Shown here: one piece after another, positions 17,378 to 26,132 of the stretch | How positions within the stretch are numbered: position 1 is the stretch's first letter | Layout of the letters: every line of letters starts with the position of its first letter | NCBI GenBank assembly: GCA_903930765.1 | Contig: CAIYZV010000395.1 | Location: 1-39,486, forward strand | DNA from: an uncultured Pirellula sp. | Lineage (GTDB): Bacteria > Planctomycetota > Planctomycetia > Pirellulales > Pirellulaceae | Direction of reading: 5' to 3' | DNA: 39,486 nucleotides | The notes under the pieces: generated by a model | Databases searched by the model: none | What the model was told of the DNA's origin: nothing | The model's input: the letters and a program-made list of their open reading frames with translations, nothing else | Position numbers and translations under genes: made by a program

Positions 17378-18805
17378 TTAGTTCGTTGGCTTTGGGGCGT
17401 TTGATTGCTCTGAAACCGGCACTACTGGTGTTGCTTGCTCGTCCACTGGGTTCTTGGGGGGGACTGTGTGTTGCGTCGGCGACGACGCAAATGGGGAACT
17501 GGGGGTCAAGGTAGCTGTGTCCATGGTGGCCCACGGTGACGCGCTGTCCTTTTTCACTTTGCGGAAATACTCCGCGATGGTGCGTGTTGCAAAATCTGCA
17601 TCCCCGGTGCGCTCGAGCATTTTACCGACGGCGGTGATGTGTTGGCCAAAGTCCGTATTCGAATCTTGACGCAAGCGCTTGGGGCGTCCAAAGATTGGAA
17701 ATGCAGCGATCAATGCGATCAAGCCAAGAATTGCTGCGTGGATGGTGATCACATTCAACGGCCAAAGGGTGAGCATTTCGAGCCCTTGCTGTTGGTCGCC
17801 GAAGTCGTTTTCTCGGACCATTGGGTCCGATGTCCCCGCGATGAAGCCAACGCCTCCTTTGGGCAGATCATTGATAATCGAACTGGCAATACTGCGGTGG
17901 GATTCGTGCAGCATGGAATAATTTGAGAAGAGGGAGTTGTTCGCGACAACGATGACTCTGCCTCCTAAAAACTCAGGGCGGAGGAGTGTCCCAATGAGGA
18001 TTCGACCGTTGCCTGTCAGCAGGTCCGCGGAAATTTTTGGTACATCATCAAATGGGATTTGCGCGATAATCTGTTGCTGGGACTCATCGGTCTGAGTCCA
18101 TGTTCTCTCATAAGAATTGGTGGTGGGAACCGGTTTGGTGGCGTTGGGTTCCCAGTCGAATTCTTTCTTAATCACGCTTTCATCGTTTGGTACGATGGCT
18201 GTCGGGTGGGTCCTAAGGAAGATCTTTGAGTTGCTCGCGTCGACAAATTTCGACAACGGTCCTGCGAACTCGTGGACGTGTTCCATTTTCTGTGCCGAGC
18301 AATTCCAGCGGAACCAAGGCATGATGATGGTATCTCGGTTGGCTCGTCGGATACGATCGAGCCGAGATTGTTCCAACGCTTGCCAATCCCGTGCGGCACG
18401 TCCGGGATCGTCGAGTTTCTTGAGAGAAGGAGGCGTGTTTGCTAGATCGCGCCAGTAGTCCACATTGGGTGAATAGTCGCGACCGATGTAGATCAACGTA
18501 CGGTTACCCCGGCTCAGCCATTGAGACAACCAGGTGTAGGTAGCAGCGTCGTGTACCGGGAAGGCGTCCGGGGACCAGATGATGGTGTTGAGGCGGTCCA
18601 TGTTCGCCGGCGATAAGGAGCGAACGGTGAAGGTGTCGAAGCCTTTCTCCTTGACCAACTCGCGAAAAACCGTGAGCCCGCTCGGGCTGCACTTGGCGTT
18701 GTAGCCTTCACTCTCTCCGTAATCAAAACGGACCTGTCGGCTGCATCCATTGAAAACCAACATGGTAAGGCACGATAGGATAATCGGCGTAAGATTCCGT
18801 ATCAT
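17378..18805 (-). CDS. DUF4350 domain lipoprotein, last gene of membrane operon
   Basis: A 475-residue protein with a lipoprotein signal peptide ending LVFNGC (Cys21). The body is a DUF4350 domain with a class-I-amidotransferase-like fold, beginning YNAKCSPSGLTVFRELV and carrying TIIWSPDAFP and GRVIVVANNSLFSNYSML. A transmembrane helix lies near residues 350-372 (ITIHAAILGLIALIAAF). A basic stretch and a low-complexity Pro/Thr/Ser-rich tail follow. Its start overlaps the stop of the DUF4129 gene by four bases (ATGA), so the two are translationally coupled. DUF4350 proteins are known as neighbours of MoxR ATPase, DUF58 and DUF4129 genes; the biochemical role is not established. It converges on the amidohydrolase-like gene with 36 bases between, so the operon ends here. 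Confidence 0.9.
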   Translation of the reverse strand: MIRNLTPIILSCLTMLVFNGCSRQVRFDYGESEGYNAKCSPSGLTVFRELVKEKGFDTFTVRSLSPANMDRLNTIIWSPDAFPVHDAATYTWLSQWLSRGNRTLIYIGRDYSPNVDYWRDLANTPPSLKKLDDPGRAARDWQALEQSRLDRIRRANRDTIIMPWFRWNCSAQKMEHVHEFAGPLSKFVDASNSKIFLRTHPTAIVPNDESVIKKEFDWEPNATKPVPTTNSYERTWTQTDESQQQIIAQIPFDDVPKISADLLTGNGRILIGTLLRPEFLGGRVIVVANNSLFSNYSMLHESHRSIASSIINDLPKGGVGFIAGTSDPMVRENDFGDQQQGLEMLTLWPLNVITIHAAILGLIALIAAFPIFGRPKRLRQDSNTDFGQHITAVGKMLERTGDADFATRTIAEYFRKVKKDSASPWATMDTATLTPSSPFASSPTQHTVPPKNPVDEQATPVVPVSEQSNAPKPTN

Positions 18806-19689
18806 GTTCCAACCCCTGCAATCGTCGCTTCTGCGGCCTTGTGGGGTGCGGATTGGCTTGCGCGCGTGGCCACCGCTAGGTCTTGCTCAAAGCGAGGCAG
18901 TTGGTCCCAGACGTGATGAAACGTTTCTTTCGAGATGATATGCTTACCGAAAAAGGCTTGCTCGAAGACGGAAGTCGTCTGTGCAAGAAATCCATGCAAG
19001 GCGGGTTCCTGCCGTAATTCGCGCAGGTACACCCCGTTCGTCTTCCCTTTTTCCAAACGAATTCGATGCCCAGCGTCGAGTTCAACCAGCGCGTAGCTGA
19101 ATAGGTACGCAATCGCCTTCGAATAATCCCCTTGTTGACGCAATTGTTCAGCTTGGCTGCGCAGTCCCGCAATGGGTTTCTCCAGTTCGAAAGGCAGGTC
19201 GGAGATGCGAGCAAGTTGTTGCTCAATATTTTCTCGCTTCTCGGACGTTTTGCCTCGCACAAACCACGAGTGAAGTACTTTGGTGCGGTAGAGGAAATAG
19301 ATGACTACCACAATCAGGGCTGCGATGACGAGATACCAAAGGATCCTCCAAATTGCAGCGAGTAAATCTCCAAAGTTTCCGAAAATGCCCGGCGAACTCG
19401 ATGAGGAACTGTTGCTTCCAAAGAGTCGATCGAGCCAGTTAGTTCCCGACTGGGGTGCTTGGATGGATTTGTGTCGATCGTCTACATCGGTGCGCGCCAA
19501 TTGGTCGCTTTGAATGGTGACGGCATCTTCGTCGGTGTTGACCCATACCGGATCGGTACCACGGCGAAGTGCTTTGCGGTTCGAACCGTTAGGCGATTGG
19601 GCGATTCCATAGGATGAGGCAACGACGTGCATGCTGAGAAAGAAGATAGCGATTGGGAGCAGTTGCCGTTTGCAATGTTGCGAACTCAT
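18802..19689 (-). CDS. DUF4129 domain membrane protein
   Basis: 295 residues from the ATG at 19689; the longer open frame upstream is the antisense of the preceding gene. A signal peptide covers about 1-30 (ending SYGIAQ). A variable region with a polyserine run follows, then one strong transmembrane helix at about 110-132 (WRILWYLVIAALIVVVIYFLY). The cytoplasmic DUF4129 domain at about 170-275 contains GDYSKAIAYLFSYALVELD and GKTNGVYLRELR. In other bacteria DUF4129 proteins sit next to MoxR/DUF58 genes and, in some lineages, are fused to transglutaminase domains. Both ends overlap neighbours by ATGA: the start with the polytopic protein gene and the stop with the DUF4350 gene. Function unknown; an envelope assembly or stress-sensing complex is an inference from context. 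Confidence 0.88.
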   Translation of the reverse strand: MSSQHCKRQLLPIAIFFLSMHVVASSYGIAQSPNGSNRKALRRGTDPVWVNTDEDAVTIQSDQLARTDVDDRHKSIQAPQSGTNWLDRLFGSNSSSSSSPGIFGNFGDLLAAIWRILWYLVIAALIVVVIYFLYRTKVLHSWFVRGKTSEKRENIEQQLARISDLPFELEKPIAGLRSQAEQLRQQGDYSKAIAYLFSYALVELDAGHRIRLEKGKTNGVYLRELRQEPALHGFLAQTTSVFEQAFFGKHIISKETFHHVWDQLPRFEQDLAVATRASQSAPHKAAEATIAGVGT

Positions 19690-20630
19690 GATGCACCTTC
19701 CATGAGACGAGCCTTTTCGATCAGTCGGTGCTGTTCGGCCTTCAATTTGAGTTCTACTTCCCAGCCTTCGGTTCGGATTCGGGTATTGAGGTAGAGCAGG
19801 AAGCGAATGATTGCGCTCCATGTTGCCATGACCCAAAGGGTTAGTGGGAATAGGACTAAGTCCATCCAAAGACCCCAGTTTTGGATCCCGAAAACAACGC
19901 CACTGACGTAGAGGGCGCCCAGGCACGCCAGCAGAACAAATGCGACCGCGATAATCGTGCTGACAATTTGCACGCTGAACAAGTCTCCGGAACCGGAATG
20001 GAGCCAAGAGGTTCTCCGGCCGTAGGAAAGTTCGTTCGCGGATGTCGTCTTTCGGATGAACAAAGGGCAGCGTTCGAGCAGGAGTATTTCTGGGGCGAAC
20101 GGCCGGAAACCTCGGACCATGAACACAAGGGTGGTGAATAACGTTAGATAAACGGTTTGTTCTACGTGGGTGTTTGCGTAAGGCGACGCAAAGATGATGC
20201 ATGCGAATGCGATCGCCAATAGTCCACCCCGCAGGAAACCCAGGACCCAGGTCAATGCCATCGCACGATTCGCGAGCACTCCGAAGACCTGACGTAGGGT
20301 TGGTTGTTCAATGAAGACGGCTTGACCTAGAAAATAGGTTACGCCGCACATGGCGAGTGGTGCTTGCAAGTAGACCAGGCAAACCTGAGTCCACAGATAG
20401 CGAGCTTGATAGCCGCTATTGGTGGCTCGATAGGTCGATGCCATACTGAGCCGGTCGTAATCGGTGATCGGATAGAGCAAAGCCAAATTGATTGCGAAAA
20501 ACGGAACGATCCCCAGGATTGCGAAGAGTACGATCTTGGGAAGGTACGTGCGTGCGACGACGAGGCTCAAGTCGAGGAGTTCGTCGATAGAACGCTGGGC
20601 GATGACGATGGAGGTGGTGTCGAGTTGCAT
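19686..20630 (-). CDS. Polytopic membrane protein of the RDD/SpoIIM operon
   Basis: A 314-residue protein with about five or six transmembrane helices: roughly 31-54, 80-108, 125-150, 158-176, 215-245 and 250-280. A charged C-terminal tail (KLKAEQHRLIEKARLMEG) probably lies in the cytoplasm. I do not recognise a named domain. The start is one base after the stop of the SpoIIM-like gene, and its own stop overlaps the DUF4129 start by ATGA, so it belongs to the same translational unit. By position it may be a permease-like or scaffold part of the same membrane complex. Confidence 0.87.
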   Translation of the reverse strand: MQLDTTSIVIAQRSIDELLDLSLVVARTYLPKIVLFAILGIVPFFAINLALLYPITDYDRLSMASTYRATNSGYQARYLWTQVCLVYLQAPLAMCGVTYFLGQAVFIEQPTLRQVFGVLANRAMALTWVLGFLRGGLLAIAFACIIFASPYANTHVEQTVYLTLFTTLVFMVRGFRPFAPEILLLERCPLFIRKTTSANELSYGRRTSWLHSGSGDLFSVQIVSTIIAVAFVLLACLGALYVSGVVFGIQNWGLWMDLVLFPLTLWVMATWSAIIRFLLYLNTRIRTEGWEVELKLKAEQHRLIEKARLMEGAS

Positions 20631-20631
20631 T

Positions 20632-21630
20632 CTAGATCACGCTCTCTTCTGAGTTGGACTCCAAATCGCTCGGGTATCCTAGAATCACGAAATAGAACAT
20701 GAGAAGCGATGCGCTGACAATGGCGAAGAGGGCCTTTACTGCATATGGCAACGGAGAGGGAGAAATAAAGCCTTCGGTGAATGCAGCGAGGATAAATAGA
20801 GCAACAGCGACCAGAATAATTGGCAATGCTTTTTTGGCGCTGACGCGAAATGCGTCCAAGCGACTGAGGCCGTTGGTCACAATCCATCCAATGCCCAGAC
20901 GTAGTCCGGCTGCGGCAGACAAACTGATGGCGGTCAGTTCAAAGACTCCGTGGGCGGTTACAAACTCGAAAAACGTATCCCCGGCAGCAATCTCGGGCCT
21001 TGCCATGTAACCGAATGACGCACCGAGCACGATAGCGTTGTAGGCCAATTTAAAAAGGCTCGGTATCAGCAAGGGGCCCAGGGCAAAGCATTCCAAACCG
21101 ATGCTTGTGTTGTGCTGGATATAGAACGCCGCCATGCTGGCGTATTGGTCGATATTCCCGCTTAAGGGTTTTGCAAAACTTCCCTCTAGTTGCTGGATTT
21201 GTTCTTTTCCGAGAATGGTTTCTCCAAACTTGGGGAATGTTCCTTCCGCCCAACTGAGAAGGGCTGCGAGGCTGAAAAGCCCGAAGAAAATGACACCGGT
21301 GATTTTCACGCACGGGTCGTTAAAAACGGCCTTGGGCATCGTCTCAAAAACATACGTCCACCAAAGGGAGGTTGGAAGTCGATGGGAGCGATACAAGTGG
21401 CTGTGGGCTCGTCCAACCAATCGGTGCAAATAATCGAGGGTGGTCGGCGGGAGTTTGAGATTCTCGGCCATGGCCAAGTCGGTGCATGCGGCACGATAGA
21501 GCGCCGCGAAACGAGTCACCTCGGCGGCCGTGGGTTTCTTGAGCGACGAGAAGTTGCGATACTTGTCGCACATCGAGTCCAACTCGTGCCATCCCTGGCG
21601 ACGGCGTTCTAGGAGATCAACCGTTCTCAT
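20632..21630 (-). CDS. Stage II sporulation protein M (SpoIIM)-like membrane protein
   Basis: 332 residues. A cytoplasmic N-terminal helical part (1-105) starts with LERRRQGWHELDSM, typical of the family, followed by five hydrophobic segments at about 108-127, 176-206, 230-252, 268-287 and 298-318. The segment AHGVFELTAISLSAAAGLRL (226-245) matches the HGxxEL signature of SpoIIM/DUF95 proteins. In Bacillus, SpoIIM acts with SpoIID and SpoIIP in peptidoglycan remodelling during engulfment, but planctomycetes do not sporulate. The family here is better read as a membrane partner of RDD and DUF4129 proteins. The start overlaps the RDD stop by ATGA. Confidence 0.92.
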   Translation of the reverse strand: MRTVDLLERRRQGWHELDSMCDKYRNFSSLKKPTAAEVTRFAALYRAACTDLAMAENLKLPPTTLDYLHRLVGRAHSHLYRSHRLPTSLWWTYVFETMPKAVFNDPCVKITGVIFFGLFSLAALLSWAEGTFPKFGETILGKEQIQQLEGSFAKPLSGNIDQYASMAAFYIQHNTSIGLECFALGPLLIPSLFKLAYNAIVLGASFGYMARPEIAAGDTFFEFVTAHGVFELTAISLSAAAGLRLGIGWIVTNGLSRLDAFRVSAKKALPIILVAVALFILAAFTEGFISPSPLPYAVKALFAIVSASLLMFYFVILGYPSDLESNSEESVI

Positions 21631-22628
21631 GGATACTCTCCATTAGGGATTTGCTGGCCATTAGGGATTTGCGGGTAAGGTGCGAGATCTGGTGGTGGCG
21701 TCGAGGTGGATTCGTGCGAAACGGGTTTTGGTCCTGCAGTGTCCAGGACCGGTGTTGCTTGGGAGATTGGAATGCCGACGTCGACGGACGTGCTATCGGT
21801 GATCGCAATCGGCTTGGCAACAAATTCCCGGTAGTACAAGGCGCATAGAAAAAGATCAGGACTGGTATCCTCGCGAAGTCCGAGTTGCGCCATGAGGGGT
21901 GCTGCCAAAATCGCCGATAGCTCCATGCGACGGGCCATCGGCATCCGCATCCGGCGCTCGGCGTACAGTGCTACGGCCCGCACCATCGATCGGCTCATCA
22001 TGAAATTCGCAGGAATCAATTCCGACAAGGAGGCGACGCGAGGATCTTCCAGTTTCACTTTGGGTGGAACCCAGGCCCGTTCGTCCACCACGACCATAGT
22101 ACCTGCTGCTAGATCTCCGAGTCGCTGAAAGCGAGTTGTAAACACCATGCATAGGATTGCCACCAGCCCCGTCGGGAAAAGAAACGGTGGTGCGTCGTTC
22201 GCAAAGATTGCCGCGAGCGACATCATGGGGGCTAGGTCGGCCAATCGAAGAAAATTCCTTATGGTAGCTTGGTAGGCGCTGATCGGCCTTCCGTCGACAG
22301 AGATGACTTGGATCTTGCTAATCCATTTGCCGATGGTGCGCCCGTTCCAATAGGTTTCAAAGAAGACGCCGTAGAACCAATCGATAAAGAAGTAAGTCAG
22401 CAGGATTACGACGCCGATGGTTGCAAATTGGGAAAGAAATGGAAAAAGTTGAGTAATCCCTGAACAAGCGACAGCCACGAATATGGCCAAGAACGCGATG
22501 AACCTGACGAGCAGATCCACAAGGAACGCGGGGATCCTTCGAAAGGGACCAGCGATTCGATATTCGAACTGGATGTTTTCAGGGGTAGTGATGGTTGCCG
22601 TGAGATCGATGGCGTTGCGTGGTGACAT
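21627..22628 (-). CDS. RDD family membrane protein, first gene of operon
   Basis: 333 residues from the ATG at 22628, chosen because the family's opening (NIQFEYRIAGPFRRIPAFLVDLL) begins just after it; the frame runs 31 codons further upstream without protein-like character. The RDD signature is present: Arg31 and Asp38 in RRIPAFLVDLL, NGRTIGKW (95-102) and RFQRLGDLAAGTMVV (166-180), with three or four transmembrane helices between about 35 and 162. A soluble C-terminal part of about 150 residues ends in a Pro-rich tail with a duplicated QIPNGQ/QIPNGE. RDD proteins are membrane proteins of mostly unknown role; some are Na+/H+ antiporters. It is the promoter-proximal gene of the five-gene operon. 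The stop overlaps the SpoIIM-like start by ATGA. Confidence 0.9.
   Translation of the reverse strand: MSPRNAIDLTATITTPENIQFEYRIAGPFRRIPAFLVDLLVRFIAFLAIFVAVACSGITQLFPFLSQFATIGVVILLTYFFIDWFYGVFFETYWNGRTIGKWISKIQVISVDGRPISAYQATIRNFLRLADLAPMMSLAAIFANDAPPFLFPTGLVAILCMVFTTRFQRLGDLAAGTMVVVDERAWVPPKVKLEDPRVASLSELIPANFMMSRSMVRAVALYAERRMRMPMARRMELSAILAAPLMAQLGLREDTSPDLFLCALYYREFVAKPIAITDSTSVDVGIPISQATPVLDTAGPKPVSHESTSTPPPDLAPYPQIPNGQQIPNGEYP
21641..21676 (-). repeat. In-frame 18-bp duplication at the 3' end of the RDD gene
   Basis: CATTAGGGATTTGC occurs at 21641 and again at 21659, a period of 18 bp. It gives the near-identical hexapeptides QIPNGQ and QIPNGE just before the stop codon. The copies are almost identical in DNA, so the duplication looks recent. 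Confidence 0.85.
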
Positions 22629-23050
22629 AAGATCGATCGGCACGGAGTTAAGCGGACCAAATTGAATCGGGCCAGTGTAAAACGAAGCCAGCATGGAACG
22701 GCATCGGATTATTCGTTTCATCGGTGGTGGGCACCACCAGCAAGATCTCGAGCCTCGGGGATCCGAGCCATAAATCTACCCAGGTATTTTACGCGAACAT
22801 CCTACGCGTTGGAACCAGTCGATCCGCGTCCTGATTGCTCACGATTGGCCTAATTGCTCACGATTGGCCTGGATCCTCCGGCACCGGGGGACTCGTCGAT
22901 GCTTTTCGTCGCAGTGGGGGACAGCGGTTCCGATGCATTTTAGGGTTCTCGAGACTCCGTCGGCCTATTGCGGCCAGACTGTTTCGTAGTTTATGGTGGT
23001 CTCAGTGTGGATTGCGATTGTGACTTAAGCCGAATGATTGGAGTTTGACA
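22629..23050. other. Divergent promoter region, RDD operon / DUF3500 gene
   Basis: About 420 bases between the two divergent starts. It contains a perfect short hairpin (GGTGGT 22723-22728 / ACCACC 22733-22738, 4-base loop), a duplicated 19-bp unit (22833-22870), and GGAG at 23040-23043 that serves the DUF3500 start. No other gene is seen, and promoter boxes could not be assigned with confidence. Confidence 0.55.
22833..22870. repeat. Tandem duplication, 19 bp unit, two copies
   Basis: ATTGCTCACGATTGGCCT at 22834 recurs at 22853. The two 19-bp units differ only at their first base. The array lies in the divergent promoter region between the RDD operon and the DUF3500 gene. Confidence 0.9.
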
Positions 23051-24088
23051 ATGGAACGCGAGCAACGCAGCGGGAATCGCTCCCGGAATCAATGGACAGT
23101 GAATCGTAGGGACTTCGTCGCAGTCGGAGGCGGTGCGTTGGCGGCAGGGATTTTGGGCACGGCATCGCGGGCCGAGTTGCTCGAAGATCAGATCGCCAAA
23201 GCCCCTGAAACCCTGGTGAAGACGCTGTATCAAACCTTGAGTCCCACGCAAAAGCAAGCGGTTTGTTTTGATTGGGATTACATGGATCCGAGTTTGGGAT
23301 TACTGCGGACTCGCGTTGCGAACAACTGGAAAATCACCAAGCCTACCATCGTGAGTGATTTTTACACGCCCGAGCAAAGGGCGTTGGTTCGTGAGATTTT
23401 TCAAGGGATCATCGACCCTTCGTGGCATGCTCGGTTTGACAAGCAGCTTCAGGATGACATGGGTGGATTTGGCAAGGGTCAAAGCTTGGCTATTTTCGGG
23501 ACGCCGGGAAGCGATAAGTTCGAGTTTGTTCTGACCGGTCGTCATACCACTTTGCGTTGCGATGGTAACACGCAAGACCACGTGGCATTGGGAGGTCCTG
23601 TCTTTTATGGGCACGCGGCCGGCCGGGACGATGAAGAAGCGACGCACCCCGGGAACGTATTCTGGGAGCAGGCTGTCGCTGCCAATAGCGTTTATAAAAT
23701 GCTCGACAGCAAGCATCGCAAGATGGCGGAGGTTTCAACCAGTCCCGATGAAGAGGCAGTCTCGTTCCGCGCCGATGGGCTCTTCCCCGGTGTGCCCGTG
23801 AGCGAGTTTTCCAAGGACCAAAAGGCTGAGCTAAAAAAGGTTTTAGCAAAGCTCATCGAGCCATTCCGTTCCAGCGATCGAGAGGAAATTGAGAACTGCC
23901 TCAAGAAGCAAGGCGGGATCGAGAAGTTGTCGCTGGCGTTCTATACCGACGAAGATGTCGGCGATGACAAAGTATGGGATAACTGGCGTTTGGAGGGCCC
24001 CAGTTTTGTATGGTACTTCCGCGGGTATCCTCACGTGCACGTCTGGGTGAATATCGCCGACGATGCAGGTGTCAAACTGAACGCATAA
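23051..24088 (+). CDS. DUF3500 domain protein with Tat signal peptide
   Basis: 345 residues from the ATG at 23051, which has GGAG 7 bases upstream; a TTG two codons earlier is less likely. The N-terminus carries a twin-arginine signal (NRRDFVAVGGGALAAG) with cleavage likely near SRA, so the protein is exported folded, often with a bound cofactor or metal. The rest is a DUF3500 domain, a family of unknown function found in many planctomycetes. Conserved-looking stretches are HTTLRCDGNTQDHVALGG, FYGHAAG and FVWYFRGYPHVHVWVNI. The His-rich C-terminal strand (PHVHVWV) could bind metal, but that is inference. The gene is monocistronic and ends at a strong shared terminator. Confidence 0.9.
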   Translation: MEREQRSGNRSRNQWTVNRRDFVAVGGGALAAGILGTASRAELLEDQIAKAPETLVKTLYQTLSPTQKQAVCFDWDYMDPSLGLLRTRVANNWKITKPTIVSDFYTPEQRALVREIFQGIIDPSWHARFDKQLQDDMGGFGKGQSLAIFGTPGSDKFEFVLTGRHTTLRCDGNTQDHVALGGPVFYGHAAGRDDEEATHPGNVFWEQAVAANSVYKMLDSKHRKMAEVSTSPDEEAVSFRADGLFPGVPVSEFSKDQKAELKKVLAKLIEPFRSSDREEIENCLKKQGGIEKLSLAFYTDEDVGDDKVWDNWRLEGPSFVWYFRGYPHVHVWVNIADDAGVKLNA

Positions 24089-24120
24089 GTCTCGTTGGTC
24101 TTCTGGCTCAACATGGAACG

Positions 24121-24153
24121 AAAAACGGCTCGGGTCACCCCCGAGCCGTTTTT
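24121..24153. terminator. Strong bidirectional terminator between convergent genes
   Basis: A 9-bp GC-rich stem CGGCTCGGG (24126-24134) / CCCGAGCCG (24140-24148) with a 5-base loop is extended by AAAAA (24121-24125) pairing with TTTTT (24149-24153). It gives a T run in both directions. It serves the DUF3500 gene on the plus strand and the PQQ-propeller gene on the minus strand. Confidence 0.95.
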
Positions 24154-24186
24154 TGTTCAAACGTCAAGCCATGAATCGATTCGCGG

Positions 24187-25851
24187 CTATTTGACCCCTT
24201 CGGAGGATGTCCCCTCTTCGATGCAGAAGAGTCGGTTTCGATTGGCGATATAGATCCTGCCGTTGGCGGCAATCGGAGTGGTGTAGACCGCGGAACCGAC
24301 GTTGATTTCGTCGACCATGTTCATTTCGGGTGACAATTCAAAGATCGAGATGTCTCCATCTTCGTCTCCAATGTAAACCTTGTTATCGGCGATCAGCGGA
24401 GATGCCCACGAGGCAGCGAGCATGTCGCTGGTCCAGTGCGCGGTGCCGGTTTTGGAGTCCAAGCAGTGGATCACACCCGAGAAGTCGGCAACAAAGAGCA
24501 GGTCGTTTTTGATGGCCACGGTGCCGCATGTTCGGTGCATGGTTTGTTCGAATTTCTTGGGATCGCTACCGACGTAGTGCCACACGGCGGCTGAATTGGG
24601 ATTGTCTCGTTCGAGGTCCCCTTCGGCTGCAACCAAAGCTTGCTTGCGTTTGGGGGCTATAACTACCGTTGGATCCTTCGTGTTGTAAACCAAAGTGGGG
24701 CTGACATCACCACGCTTGGTTGGGTCGATGCACCAAAGGTGCCCACCTCCTTCGCCGTGCTCGGGGTCTTCGCCGACAGCAACAAAAATGTTCCCATCAT
24801 AAATAACTGGAGTCGCAATCACGTGATTGCGCGTCGCGCCGTTCAGTTTGTAAACCGAATCCTTTGGATTGCAGTCGAATTTCCAGAGGAGCTTCGCTTT
24901 GCCACCTTCACCGCGGGCATCGAAACTGTAGAGCCAGCCATCGCCACCGCCGAAGATGACTTGTTCGACCCCACCCAGCACACCGTACGCGGGTGAAGAC
25001 CACTGTCCGTGAAGGATATTGGCTCCTGGCGTGTTGTCAGTCCACAGGACTTCGCCAGTGAATCGATTCAAGCAGATAAAGCTCGGGGCTTTTTCTTCGG
25101 GAACGGTAATGTGCCCGTCGTCGACACCATTGGACGTATTGACGAAAAGAAGGTCGCCGACGCAGGTTACAGAGCAACTGCACATGTTGTGTTGCGAAAC
25201 GCCGAGTTGGTTCATCATGTCGACTTTCCAAACCACGTCCGCTTCATCTTTGTTCTCGTTCGGCTCCTTGGTGAATGGTCCATCATTCTCACCATCATGG
25301 AAGCCTTCGGTGTCGAGGCATGCAACCTCGCCGCGGCTGGTCACATACCAAAGCCGATCTCCATCGATCATCGGTGCACAGCAGATGCCTTGATTCGGCC
25401 AGTCGTGGACACGTCCCGTGGCAAGCTTTTCGCTGCTGTGCTGCCAAAGGAACTTGCCGTCTTCATCGTTGAAGCAAACGAGAACACCCAAATCCACGGT
25501 GGCTGGGTACCGCTTGACATAACCAGAGCCGTTGTTGGTGCCAACATAGGCCTTACCATTGGCAACCACTGGATTGCCATAGGTTTCCGAACCCAAAGGC
25601 ATGGACCAACGGATGTTCTTGCCTGTTTTCACGTCGAACTTGACCGGCAATGGCCCGGTATCAGGAACGTTGTTCCGTTCTGGAGACCCACCCCACTGCG
25701 GCCAATCCGTCGGTTTCACCTTGAGCTTGCCGATACTTTGGGATGCAACTGCGGTTGCATCGTACGTCTGCTGTGCCAAAGCCATCGGGGCTGCGGTTAC
25801 CAAGCCCATGAGTGCCAATAACAAACTTCGTTTGGCAAAGTTCCTACGCAT
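24187..25851 (-). CDS. Exported PQQ-like beta-propeller protein
   Basis: 554 residues from the ATG at 25851; GAGG lies 11-14 bases upstream, and the extra 29 codons of open frame before it do not look coding. A Sec signal peptide covers 1-26 (LLLALMGLVTAAPMALA). The mature protein opens with WPQWGGSPERNN, the hallmark of planctomycete outer-membrane-biogenesis/PQQ-type propellers. It then has repeated blades of the form GNPVVANGKAYVGTNNG, APMIDGDRLWYVTSRG, SPLIADNKVYIGDEDG and TPIAANGRIYIANRN. An eight-bladed propeller is likely. Two cysteine pairs (ICCAP and CSCSVTC) may form disulfides. Despite the domain name, PQQ binding or dehydrogenase activity is not shown; many of these are scaffolds or sugar-binding proteins. 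Monocistronic. Confidence 0.92.
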   Translation of the reverse strand: MRRNFAKRSLLLALMGLVTAAPMALAQQTYDATAVASQSIGKLKVKPTDWPQWGGSPERNNVPDTGPLPVKFDVKTGKNIRWSMPLGSETYGNPVVANGKAYVGTNNGSGYVKRYPATVDLGVLVCFNDEDGKFLWQHSSEKLATGRVHDWPNQGICCAPMIDGDRLWYVTSRGEVACLDTEGFHDGENDGPFTKEPNENKDEADVVWKVDMMNQLGVSQHNMCSCSVTCVGDLLFVNTSNGVDDGHITVPEEKAPSFICLNRFTGEVLWTDNTPGANILHGQWSSPAYGVLGGVEQVIFGGGDGWLYSFDARGEGGKAKLLWKFDCNPKDSVYKLNGATRNHVIATPVIYDGNIFVAVGEDPEHGEGGGHLWCIDPTKRGDVSPTLVYNTKDPTVVIAPKRKQALVAAEGDLERDNPNSAAVWHYVGSDPKKFEQTMHRTCGTVAIKNDLLFVADFSGVIHCLDSKTGTAHWTSDMLAASWASPLIADNKVYIGDEDGDISIFELSPEMNMVDEINVGSAVYTTPIAANGRIYIANRNRLFCIEEGTSSEGVK

Positions 25852-26132
25852 GCGATCATCTACCTCTTCGAGAGCGGAATTGGAAATGCTTCGATGAAGT
25901 ATAGTAAAAATCGCCAAGGACTGGAGGTTGGCCCCCAAGAAGGTGGGGGAATTTCAGCGTGGACGGATGGAACTTTTGGTCGGTCGTTAGCGAACGAACT
26001 TCCTAGAAAAATAGGGATCCAAACGGCCGAGAGGTCAGGGAAGCCATCTTGAAAACGCAGGTTAATCCAAAACGAAGGGATCCGGGAGCGCTGTAGCTCG
26101 TCCCATGCTCGGAATTGCTAAGTCGCATTCAA

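Noticed and set aside
19690-20202. N-terminal extension of the DUF4129 frame
   Set aside because: It is antisense-like, Pro/Arg-rich and overlaps the polytopic membrane gene in another frame; the ATG at 19689 with signal peptide and ATGA overlap is far better.
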